Shown one piece after another: positions 1 to 5,350 of a DNA stretch of 5,527 nt. The position numbers and the translations under genes are program-made. Where the stretch lies: assembly GCA_041601535.1 (NCBI GenBank), contig JBFIHZ010000287.1, positions 1 to 5,527 on the forward strand, read 5' to 3'. The notes under the pieces are model-generated. The model worked only from the letters and a program-made list of their open reading frames with translations, did not search any database and was not told the origin of the DNA. Every line of letters begins with the position of its first letter. The stretch's first letter is position 1. This DNA comes from JBFIHZ01 sp041601535 (GTDB lineage Bacteria; Pseudomonadota; Gammaproteobacteria; Xanthomonadales; SZUA-36).

Positions 1-172
1 TAAGGAATGTAGTTACAGTCACCCGGCAAGTAACTGATCCTGGGCCAAATTAAAAGCCGTTGTGGTCAGGTGCTGCGGTAGGCGGCGATCGGCCCGGTGT
101 GTGGCTTGAGACGTTTGCCTTGCGTCTGGCGGGCATCCAGGGATTCTCCAGAAATTTTCCTGCGAGAGTGCC
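1..172. other. Upstream stretch without a convincing gene
   Basis: I see no supported coding region here. One plus-strand frame is open from the left edge to a TAA at 49-51 and could be the last few codons of an upstream gene, but 16 codons are too few to judge. A minus-strand frame from a TTG at 246 down to 19 covers most of the stretch, but it overlaps the GST ribosome binding site and resembles no family I know. Small inverted repeats are present (AGTTAC 11-16 with GTAACT 30-35; AGACG 109-113 with CGTCT 123-127). Neither is followed by a T run. Confidence 0.4.
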
Positions 173-200
173 CTGAAAGTCGCCCAAATCGTCCTATACT
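173..200 (+). promoter_or_regulatory. Putative sigma-70 promoter of the GST gene
   Basis: A -10 element TATACT (195-200, 5 of 6 matches to TATAAT) lies 16 bp after CTGAAA (173-178, 4 of 6 matches to TTGACA). Transcription would start near 207, leaving a leader of about 40 nt before the GST start. This is a motif match only. Confidence 0.45.
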
Positions 201-233
201 GAGATTCCAATAAGTTGTCTTTGAAATCTGCCC

Positions 234-239
234 AGGGAG
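234..239 (+). promoter_or_regulatory. Ribosome binding site of the GST gene
   Basis: AGGGAG ends 6 nt before the ATG at 246. This good Shine-Dalgarno match at normal spacing supports that start codon. Confidence 0.7.
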
Positions 240-245
240 CCTGCA

Positions 246-935
246 ATGAGCCTTACTCTTCACATTATCAAACCAAGCGTTAACAGTATGTGTGTGCGGG
301 TGTTTACGCGTGCTGCCGGCCTGGAGGTCACCGAAGTCGATGCCTATGGCCAGACGCGGTCGGCGGAGTTTCTGCAAAAGTGTCCGGCGCATCTGACGCC
401 GCTGCTGGAAGACGATGATCTGCAGGGCCTGGCACTGTGGGAGAGCGGCGCCATCATGCAGTACCTGTGCAACAAGCTGGATTTGCATGAGTTTTACCCG
501 TCCGAGCCCGCCCGCCGGGCACGCATCGACAGTGCCCTGCTGTATGTTAATGGTTCGTTTTACCCGGCAGTGGCACGGGCCATTTATCCCGTGCTGGGGT
601 TTCCGCTGTACCCCGGTGAAGTCGGTGCTGCCGATGTAAGCACCGAGGTCAGGAACGCCGCGCGGCAGGCGGCTGAGGATTCGCTGGCCGAGCCACTGGA
701 CGTTTTCCATGGCTGTTTTCTGGGTGGCAAGGATTTTATCGGCGGGGCCAGTCCCTCTATCGCGGATTTCCGATTCGCCTCCATCCTGGAGTTCTTCCCC
801 GCGATTGATTATGCGTTCCAGTCATGGGCTCGCAATTATGTCCAGCGGATGGAGAATCAGTTGGGTGAAGCCTGGCGGGAACCGGCCGCAGATGTGCGTG
901 GCTATATCCAGTACATCAAGTCGCAGGCTGCCTGA
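246..935 (+). CDS. Glutathione S-transferase family protein (theta-like)
   Basis: A 229-residue soluble, cytosolic GST-fold protein, the usual family length. The N-terminal thioredoxin-like domain covers about residues 1-80. It has a Ser-containing first loop (S11, S14, C16, where theta-class enzymes place the catalytic Ser), a likely cis-proline at P52 in the segment TPLLED, and the glutathione gamma-glutamyl-binding motif ESGAI (66-70). The helical C-terminal domain follows, with the S-x-x-D capping box typical of GSTs (S171 to D174 in SIAD). Family members conjugate glutathione to electrophiles, reduce peroxides or act as lyases; the sequence does not say which. It has its own promoter and ribosome binding site, and it converges on pspC, so it is probably transcribed alone and is not part of the Psp locus. 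The fold assignment is firm; the class and substrate are inference. Confidence 0.88.
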   Translation: MSLTLHIIKPSVNSMCVRVFTRAAGLEVTEVDAYGQTRSAEFLQKCPAHLTPLLEDDDLQGLALWESGAIMQYLCNKLDLHEFYPSEPARRARIDSALLYVNGSFYPAVARAIYPVLGFPLYPGEVGAADVSTEVRNAARQAAEDSLAEPLDVFHGCFLGGKDFIGGASPSIADFRFASILEFFPAIDYAFQSWARNYVQRMENQLGEAWREPAADVRGYIQYIKSQAA

Positions 936-1071
936 TGCCGGTGATGTTCCTGCAGTCAAACCGGAGGCGGTAACGCCGGCAACGGAGATGCTCCCGGGCC
1001 ACCCCCGGTGATCCCGCCGGATGGTTGTCCAGGGTTACATCTCCAGGTTCAGAATCCCGGAGTCAGGAGAA
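936..1071. other. Convergent gap between the GST gene and pspC, with GC-rich hairpins
   Basis: No gene fits here. A hairpin GGCG-GTAA-CGCC (966-977) has a GNRA-type loop when read on the plus strand. A second pairs CCGGG (994-998) with CCCGG (1004-1008) across 5 nt. Neither is followed by a T tract, so these are not classic intrinsic terminators. They could slow polymerase or protect 3' ends after Rho-dependent termination. Confidence 0.35.
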
Positions 1072-1083
1072 CTAGAGGGATTC
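1052..1083 (-). terminator. Inverted repeat spanning the pspC stop codon (weak terminator candidate)
   Basis: GAATCCC (1052-1058) and GGGATTC (1077-1083) form a perfect 7-bp inverted repeat with an 18-nt loop that contains the pspC TAG stop. There is no T run downstream on the minus strand, so an intrinsic terminator is doubtful. It may be a 3'-end stabilising stem or coincidence. Confidence 0.25.
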
Positions 1084-1446
1084 CTCCCACGCCCGAAAGC
1101 GGCGCTCCAGTTCGTTGATACGGCGTTGCCGGGCGGCCAGTTCCGCGTAAGCATGCTGGTCCGCGTCGTTGTGTTTGTGTGCCTGGCGGCCTGCGCGGCA
1201 GTGCGCCGCTTGCGTATATGGCCGGTGTTCTGCACCGTCTTGATGGTCACTGCCTGCGGCGCTGGTTTTCTGCCGGTCCAGGTAATGAAACAGCACGGCC
1301 AGCGCGGCGTAGGCGATCAGTGCGGGCAGGGTCTTCAGTGCCAGCATCAGTACGAACAGGCCGCGGACCACCCAGACATTCCACTGGAACATCGTGGCCA
1401 GCCGGCTGCAAACACCTGCCAGCAAGGCATTGTTGTCATGTCTCAT
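1072..1446 (-). CDS. PspC-domain phage shock protein C
   Basis: A 124-residue inner-membrane protein, close to E. coli PspC in size. The PspC domain covers about residues 3-57, opening with the characteristic ALLAGVCSRLA segment. Two hydrophobic stretches follow (about 22-37 and 39-56). A polar linker (about 60-98) is rich in His (H68, H74, H82, H90, H92, H98). The end (about 100-124) is a charged helix, likely coiled coil (RQRRINELERRFRAWEE), as in PspC proteins where this region contacts Psp partners. In enterobacteria PspC senses membrane stress with PspB, draws PspA to the membrane and so frees the activator PspF. Here it follows pspA after 9 bp, and its Shine-Dalgarno GAGG overlaps the pspA stop, so the two are one operon. 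No pspB lies between them. The family call rests on the N-terminal motif and context; the His-rich linker is unusual. Confidence 0.85.
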   Translation of the reverse strand: MRHDNNALLAGVCSRLATMFQWNVWVVRGLFVLMLALKTLPALIAYAALAVLFHYLDRQKTSAAGSDHQDGAEHRPYTQAAHCRAGRQAHKHNDADQHAYAELAARQRRINELERRFRAWEESL

Positions 1447-1453
1447 CGATTGA

Positions 1454-1458
1454 CCTCA
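1454..1458 (-). promoter_or_regulatory. pspC ribosome binding site overlapping the pspA stop
   Basis: Read on the minus strand, TGAGG contains the pspA stop TGA (1458-1456) and the pspC Shine-Dalgarno GAGG (1457-1454), 7 nt before the pspC ATG. Ribosomes ending on pspA would sit on the pspC initiation site, so translational coupling is likely. Confidence 0.6.
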
Positions 1459-2301
1459 GGCCCGGTTCTCGGCTGACGCATCGACCGGCTTGCGGGCTGC
1501 GCCGGGGGCTTGACTGTCATTTGAGCTCTCGTTGCTGATGGCTGCGCGGCTGGTTGATGCACCGTCGGCATCCGCTTGCCCGTCAGCGTGCGGCTGCGAC
1601 GGTTGTTCTGTGTCGGAACTTGCCACTTCCTTACCACCTGCCAGTTTCTGCTTCAGTGCCGTCAGCTCCTGTTCGATGGCCTCGTCGTGAACCGCAGCCA
1701 CGCCGGTCCATGCCGCCGCCGGCGCGCCAGCCAGATCGTATGAACGCACCCTTGCTTCCAGGCTTTCAACCTGGTTCTGCAGCCGGTCAAAACGGCCCAG
1801 CGCGCGCTGCATCTTTTTCTCCCCGGGCGAGGCAGGCAGGTCCGGCCGGATGCGGCCGTTGGCCGCTGGCGCACCACGTGCCTGCAGGGCTTTCAGCTTC
1901 AGCTTGGCGTCGGCCAGCTTGTCTTTCAAGGTGGTCATGTCCTGTTCCAGTTGTGCCACCCGCTCGCTGACCACAGTGAGTTCACGCTGCAGCGATTGCT
2001 GCTGCTGGTTGACTTCTTCACGGGCCGCCAGCGCGGCACGGGCCAGGTCGTCGCGGCCTTGCGCCACCGCTTTTTCTGCGCGCTGGGTCCATTCCTCGTC
2101 CTTGCCGGACAAATCGGTGTCCAGCCGCTTGAGTTGCTGCTGTTCGGCCAGCAGTTGCGCGGCCGCCTCGCGGGCTTCTTCGGTGGCGTCTTCCATCTCG
2201 CGGATCAGCGCGCGCAGCAGCTTCTCCGGATCCTCGGCTTTTTCGATCAGGGCGTTAACGTTGGCCGCAATCACATAGCGCAGGCGTGAAAAGGTTCCCA
2301 T
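1456..2301 (-). CDS. Phage shock protein A (PspA/IM30 family)
   Basis: A 281-residue peripheral membrane protein of the PspA/Vipp1 (ESCRT-III-like) family, which coats and stabilises stressed inner membrane and, in gammaproteobacteria, restrains PspF. The N-terminus MGTFSRLRYV to about residue 20 is the amphipathic membrane-binding helix. The signature KAEDPEKLLRALIREMED (21-38) matches E. coli PspA closely, including the conserved Pro at 25. Long coiled-coil helices follow (about 25-140 and 160-190), and a last helix (about 203-222, EQELTALKQKL) ends where E. coli PspA ends (222 residues). About 59 further residues rich in Ala, Ser, Asp, Gln and Asn look disordered. The frame is open 46 codons further upstream, but this ATG is correct: AAGGAG lies 8 nt before it, the family motif starts here, and the sigma-54 promoter lies inside the longer version. 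First gene of the pspA-pspC operon. Confidence 0.95.
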   Translation of the reverse strand: MGTFSRLRYVIAANVNALIEKAEDPEKLLRALIREMEDATEEAREAAAQLLAEQQQLKRLDTDLSGKDEEWTQRAEKAVAQGRDDLARAALAAREEVNQQQQSLQRELTVVSERVAQLEQDMTTLKDKLADAKLKLKALQARGAPAANGRIRPDLPASPGEKKMQRALGRFDRLQNQVESLEARVRSYDLAGAPAAAWTGVAAVHDEAIEQELTALKQKLAGGKEVASSDTEQPSQPHADGQADADGASTSRAAISNESSNDSQAPGAARKPVDASAENRA

Positions 2302-2309
2302 GCATCGTA

Positions 2310-2315
2310 CTCCTT
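2310..2315 (-). promoter_or_regulatory. pspA ribosome binding site
   Basis: AAGGAG on the minus strand ends 8 nt before the ATG at 2301-2299. A second, out-of-frame ATG lies just upstream at 2305-2303. This site decides the start in favour of the shorter 281-residue PspA. Confidence 0.8.
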
Positions 2316-2343
2316 CAGCATTCGTTGATTTCAGGAATATATA

Positions 2344-2359
2344 TGCAGTATTCATGCCA
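2344..2359 (-). promoter_or_regulatory. Sigma-54 (-24/-12) promoter of pspA
   Basis: Reading the minus strand gives TGGCATG-N4-CTGCA, against the sigma-54 consensus TGGCACG-N4-TTGCW. That is 10 of 12 specified positions, with the invariant GG (2358-2357) and GC (2346-2345) exactly 10 bp apart. Transcription would start about 12 bp past the -12 element, near 2333, giving a leader of about 32 nt that contains the pspA ribosome binding site. Sigma-54 control by the activator PspF is the established mode for pspA in gammaproteobacteria, so motif and gene identity support each other. Confidence 0.8.
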
Positions 2360-2374
2360 TTGACTAAAGGGCTA

Positions 2375-2388
2375 TAAAAACAATGATA
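2375..2388 (-). promoter_or_regulatory. A/T-rich, IHF-like site between the pspA promoter and the upstream dyads
   Basis: The minus strand reads TATCATTGTTTTTA, a partial match to the IHF consensus WATCAA-N4-TTR (5 of 6 in the first block, TT kept, final purine missed). It sits at about -42 to -55 from the inferred pspA start, where IHF bends DNA in sigma-54 promoters. The match is weak and position is the main support. Confidence 0.3.
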
Positions 2389-2406
2389 TAGGGGTTTTGA
2401 CGTGAT

Positions 2407-2446
2407 CGGTTCGACGAATCGCTTGGCGTAGATGACCAACCGTTGG
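2407..2446 (-). promoter_or_regulatory. Two dyads at enhancer distance from the pspA promoter (candidate activator sites)
   Basis: The first dyad centres on 2414: TTCG-A-CGAA (2410-2418), with CG/CG pairing outside one mismatch (2407-2421). The second is CCAAC-C-GTTGG (2436-2446), centred on 2441. From the inferred start near 2333 they lie at about -81 and -108, the range where PspF binds upstream of E. coli pspA. The two dyads are not clearly the same sequence, so one activator binding both is inference. TTGGCG also occurs twice, 20 bp apart (2423-2428 and 2443-2448). Confidence 0.4.
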
Positions 2447-2474
2447 CGAAGCAGAGCGTATCGGTGCGGCGCCC

Positions 2475-2483
2475 TGCTAGAAT
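2475..2483 (+). promoter_or_regulatory. Putative extended -10 promoter of sppA
   Basis: TGCTAGAAT matches the extended -10 form TGN-TATAAT at all but one specified base. No good -35 lies at the normal distance, which is tolerated when the TG extension is present. Transcription would begin near 2490, leaving a leader of about 78 nt. No sigma-54 motif with GG-N10-GC spacing is seen in this direction. Confidence 0.45.
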
Positions 2484-2500
2484 AGTGTGCTCAAGATTCA

Positions 2501-2519
2501 GGCAGGCGCCTGCCGGCAG
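2501..2519 (+). repeat. Overlapping palindromes in the sppA leader
   Basis: GGCAGGCGCCTGCC (2501-2514) is a perfect 14-bp palindrome, and CTGCCGGCAG (2510-2519) is a second perfect one sharing five bases with it. In RNA the first can form a GGCAG/CTGCC stem with a GCGC loop. The two are mutually exclusive. They lie just downstream of the inferred sppA start of transcription, so they may be a leader structure or a protein-binding site. Confidence 0.4.
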
Positions 2520-2567
2520 CCGGCCATGAGTATCCCTGAATGAGCCATTAAACATGAGTAAGCCAGC

Positions 2568-4418
2568 ATGAGCAGCAAGGATCGATCCGCGTTTTCGCGC
2601 TTTTTTGGCGCCCTCTGGAGCATCATAGATGGCACCCGCAAGGTGGTGCTTAACCTGGTGTTCTTCCTGATTCTGTTCGTGGTGGTGATGGCCTTTCTGG
2701 AATCCGGTGAAGGTCTGGTGTTGCAGCCAGATACCGCTCTGGTGCTGAATCCGCAGGGCAATGTGGTGGAGCAGTACAGTGGCACGCCACTGGACCAGGT
2801 GCTGCAACAGGCCACGGAGGATGCACGGCATGAAACCCGGCTGCGCGACCTGGTGGAAGCAATCAGGCGGGCCAAAAACGATGACGAAATCACCCGGCTG
2901 GTGATTGACCCCAGTGATTTGTGGAGTATTGGCATGGCTTCCCTGCTGGAGCTGGAAGGCGCCATCGCGGATTTCAAAACCTCCGGCAAACCGGTCGTGA
3001 CCGTGGCGGATAATCTCACCCAGGCGCAGTACTTCCTGGCGGCGATGGCGGACGAAATCTGGCTGAACCCCGAAGGCATGGTGTGGATCGACGGGTTTGC
3101 GGCCTACCGCAACTATTTCCGCGAAGGGCTGGACAAGCTGGAAGTGGAAATCAACCTGTTCCGGGTGGGTGAATACAAATCAGCGGCTGAGCCTTTTGTG
3201 CGCGATGACATGTCGGATGAGGCCAAGGAAGCGAACCTGTTCTGGATGGGCAACCTGTGGCAGCAATATCTCGAAGCCATTTCGCGGCAGCGGGGCATTC
3301 CGCTGGTTGACCTGTCTGCCAGCATCAATGATTTTGCTGACAGGCTGGAAGCGGCTGGCGGTGATTTCGCCCGCCTGGCCATGGAGCTGGGCCTGGTGGA
3401 CCGCCTGATGAGCCGGCCCGAAGCTCAGCAGGAACTGGCGGCCCTGGGCGCCGTGGCCCGTGGTGGTGATGGTTTTCGCCAGGTGGACGTGGACCATTAC
3501 CTGATGCTTACGGACCTGCGGCATCGTCCGGGCAAAGGCAACAAGGTGGCGGTTGTGGTTGCCGAGGGTGAAATCCTGCGCGGCCGCCAGCCGCCCGGCA
3601 GCATCGGTGCCGAAACCATGGCCGAGCGCCTGCGCACCGTGGGCGAAGACAATCAGATCAAAGCAGTGGTGTTGCGCATCAACAGCCCGGGCGGAGAAGC
3701 GTTTGCCGCGGAAAAAATCCGCCGTGAAGTACAGGCTTTGCGCGAAGGCGGCAAAACGGTGGTGATTTCCATGGGGGACGTGGCGGCCTCGGGCGGGTAC
3801 TGGGTGGCCATGGCCGGCGAGGAAGTCTGGACCAGCCCGGCCAGTATCACCGGCAGCATTGGCGTGTTTGGCATGATCCCGACCTTTGCCAAACCACTGG
3901 CTGACCTTGGCATTCACACCGATGGCGTGGGCACCACGCCGCTGGCCGGCAAACTGCGCGTGGATATGCCGCTGGATGAAGACCTGCAACGCATATTTCA
4001 GCGCTCGGTGGAGCAGACCTATAGCGAATTCCTGCAAACTGTGGCGCAGGCGCGCGACATGAGCACCGAAGAAATCGATCAGGTAGCCCGTGGCCGGGTG
4101 TGGACCGGACAGCAGGCCAAGGATCGCGGCCTGGTGGATCACAGCGGCACCTTGCAACAGGCGGTGGACTCAGCCGCCCGCATTGCCGGCCTGGGTACCG
4201 ATTATCAGTTGCAGTACAGCGAACTGGAGCTGTCACCGTTCGAAAGCTTCCTGCTGGAAATGACCGGCAGCACCGTCGCGAAACTGGGTTTTGGCGCCGC
4301 CACCCGGCCGTGGCTGAAAATTTCATGGATGGAGAGCCTGCTCACTGATCTGCGCCGCCTGGCGCAGGCCGGCGATGGCTTCTCGGTAGCGGCCCATTGC
4401 CTGTGTGACGCGCCATGA
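2568..4418 (+). CDS. sppA: Signal peptide peptidase SppA, 67-kDa type (peptidase S49)
   Basis: A 616-residue inner-membrane serine protease that degrades signal peptides left after secretory-protein processing; E. coli SppA is 618. A cytoplasmic N-terminus (with K25) precedes one membrane anchor (about 26-43, VVLNLVFFLILFVVVMAF). Two S49 repeats follow. The N-terminal one (about 95-300) carries the general-base Lys204 in VGEYKSAAEPFVRDDMS. The C-terminal one (about 327-545) has the NSPGG loop (372-376) and nucleophile Ser408 in GDVAASGGYW. Spacing matches the E. coli Lys209/Ser409 pair, so the enzyme should be active, probably as a periplasm-facing tetrameric ring. The ATG is fixed by an in-frame TAA at 2559-2561; its Shine-Dalgarno is weak. 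Divergent from pspA, it overlaps the following SDR gene by ATGA. Confidence 0.96.
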   Translation: MSSKDRSAFSRFFGALWSIIDGTRKVVLNLVFFLILFVVVMAFLESGEGLVLQPDTALVLNPQGNVVEQYSGTPLDQVLQQATEDARHETRLRDLVEAIRRAKNDDEITRLVIDPSDLWSIGMASLLELEGAIADFKTSGKPVVTVADNLTQAQYFLAAMADEIWLNPEGMVWIDGFAAYRNYFREGLDKLEVEINLFRVGEYKSAAEPFVRDDMSDEAKEANLFWMGNLWQQYLEAISRQRGIPLVDLSASINDFADRLEAAGGDFARLAMELGLVDRLMSRPEAQQELAALGAVARGGDGFRQVDVDHYLMLTDLRHRPGKGNKVAVVVAEGEILRGRQPPGSIGAETMAERLRTVGEDNQIKAVVLRINSPGGEAFAAEKIRREVQALREGGKTVVISMGDVAASGGYWVAMAGEEVWTSPASITGSIGVFGMIPTFAKPLADLGIHTDGVGTTPLAGKLRVDMPLDEDLQRIFQRSVEQTYSEFLQTVAQARDMSTEEIDQVARGRVWTGQQAKDRGLVDHSGTLQQAVDSAARIAGLGTDYQLQYSELELSPFESFLLEMTGSTVAKLGFGAATRPWLKISWMESLLTDLRRLAQAGDGFSVAAHCLCDAP

Positions 4419-5203
4419 CTGAGCCCGGCGCTGATTCACCGGAAGCTGCCTGGCGGCTGCGCGGTAAACGCGCACTGATTACCGGGGGCAGCAGCGGCAT
4501 CGGCCTGGCCGTGGCGCATGAGCTGGCTTTTCTGGGTGCCGACCTGATGCTGGTGGCGCGCGGTGAAGCCGCGCTGCAGCAGGCACAGTCTGATATCCAG
4601 CAGAAGTATCCGCAGCGCCAGGTGGAAATCCGGGCGGCGGACCTGGCGCAGGAAGATCAGCGTCAGGACCTGGTCAGCGAATTACTGGGGCCACTGCATA
4701 TCCTGATCAATAACGTTGGTATGAATATCCGTGGGCGCATGGAGGACGTCAGCCTGGCGGACTATCAGCGGGTGCAGGAGGTCAACACCACCACGTGCTT
4801 TGACCTGAGCCGCCTGCTGCATCCTCTGCTGAAGGCTTCGGCACCGGCCTGTGTGGTCAACAATGCATCCACCGCCGGTCTGACGCATTTACGCACCGGC
4901 GCCCCTTACGGCATGAGCAAGGCCGCCATCATTCAGCTCACCCGCAATATGGCGGTGGAATGGGCGGCCGAGGGCATACGGGTGAACGCGGTGGCGCCCT
5001 GGTATATCGAAACACCGTTGGCCAACCAGGTGCTGAGCCAGCCAGAGTACCTGGCCGACGTGCTGGAGCGCACGCCGATGAAACGTATCGGTAAAGTGGA
5101 GGAATGCGCGCGGGCCATCGCGTTTTTATGCCTGCCAGCGTCTGGCTATATCACCGGCCAATGCCTTGCGGTGGATGGCGGCTTCAGCGTGTACGGGTTT
5201 TGA
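4415..5203 (+). CDS. Short-chain dehydrogenase/reductase, tropinone-reductase-like
   Basis: A 262-residue cytosolic NAD(P)H-dependent oxidoreductase of the classical SDR family. Visible features are the cofactor loop TGGSSGIG (23-30), NNVG (99-102) and the catalytic set N124, S152, Y165 and K169 (YGMSK). The segment after the second strand ends in Arg49 (LMLVAR) with no acidic residue, which favours NADPH. NNVGMNIR, LTHL (156-159) and especially APWYIETPL (194-202) are typical of the tropinone-reductase-like group, which acts on varied carbonyls and in bacteria is not evidence for alkaloid metabolism. The C-terminal YITGQCLAVDGGF is also standard. The ATG overlaps the sppA stop (ATGA, 4415-4418) and no clear Shine-Dalgarno precedes it, so translation is probably coupled to sppA. 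The fold and chemistry are firm; the substrate is unknown. Confidence 0.92.
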   Translation: MTEPGADSPEAAWRLRGKRALITGGSSGIGLAVAHELAFLGADLMLVARGEAALQQAQSDIQQKYPQRQVEIRAADLAQEDQRQDLVSELLGPLHILINNVGMNIRGRMEDVSLADYQRVQEVNTTTCFDLSRLLHPLLKASAPACVVNNASTAGLTHLRTGAPYGMSKAAIIQLTRNMAVEWAAEGIRVNAVAPWYIETPLANQVLSQPEYLADVLERTPMKRIGKVEECARAIAFLCLPASGYITGQCLAVDGGFSVYGF

Positions 5204-5331
5204 TAGCGTGTGCTATGGCATCTCAAACGATGCCTCAGACTGTTTCGACATCTGCGCTGTAAATCCCGTGTTTCGGGAACACCGCACAGGCTGGAGGTTA
5301 TGCGCTATCCGCGCTCGCCGGCTTTACAGCG
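5203..5331 (+). other. Tiled inverted repeats in the convergent gap (possible structured RNA or terminator zone)
   Basis: Directly after the SDR stop, inverted repeats follow one another almost without gaps. They are: ATAGC-GTGT-GCTAT (5203-5216); GGCATC-6 nt-GATGCC (5217-5234); CAGA-c-TGT-TTCG-ACA-TCTG (5236-5254, one bulge, UUCG loop); and a 9-bp long-range pair CGCTGTAAA (5255-5263) with TTTACAGCG (5323-5331). The long-range pair encloses TCCCG-5 nt-CGGGA (5264-5278) and GCGC-5 nt-GCGC (5302-5314). An alternative inner stem, GTGTT/AACAC (5268-5282), competes with the first of these. No T run follows, so a standard intrinsic terminator is not evident. The + strand is favoured because the UUCG loop reads that way. 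No tRNA or known riboswitch motif is recognisable. Confidence 0.35.
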
Positions 5332-5350
5332 TGCCTGATGCGGGGCTGGG

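Noticed and set aside
66..710. Minus-strand open frame of 214 codons across the GST gene
   Set aside because: It covers the GST promoter and much of the GST coding region, and its protein has no recognisable domain. The GST frame has clear motifs.
1850..2278. Plus-strand Ser/Cys-rich frame opposite pspA
   Set aside because: Its Ser/Ala/Arg/Cys composition is the antisense of the Glu/Leu/Ala-rich PspA coiled coil; no ribosome binding site or family match.
2335..2364. Sigma-70 promoter for pspA (TAGTCA with a TATATA-like -10 on the minus strand)
   Set aside because: Both elements match only 4 of 6 positions, and the stretch is explained better by the overlapping sigma-54 motif. A weak second promoter is not excluded.
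2302..2439. Longer PspA with 46 extra N-terminal residues
   Set aside because: PspA proteins begin at the MGxFSR motif, AAGGAG is placed correctly for the ATG at 2301, and the sigma-54 promoter lies within the extension.
2443..2477. Sigma-54 promoter for sppA on the plus strand
   Set aside because: GG and GC pairs occur but at wrong spacing (off by one at 2445 and at 2463), so the strict GG-N10-GC rule fails.
3180..4157. Long minus-strand open frame of 325 codons inside sppA
   Set aside because: It is antisense to well-supported SppA sequence, is rich in His, Ala, Gly and Arg as expected of a shadow frame in GC-rich DNA, and shows no family motif.
5255..5331. Integron attC site or tRNA
   Set aside because: The inverted repeat lacks the GTTRRRY and RYYYAAC core sites of attC, and no TTCGANNC T-loop or cloverleaf can be traced.
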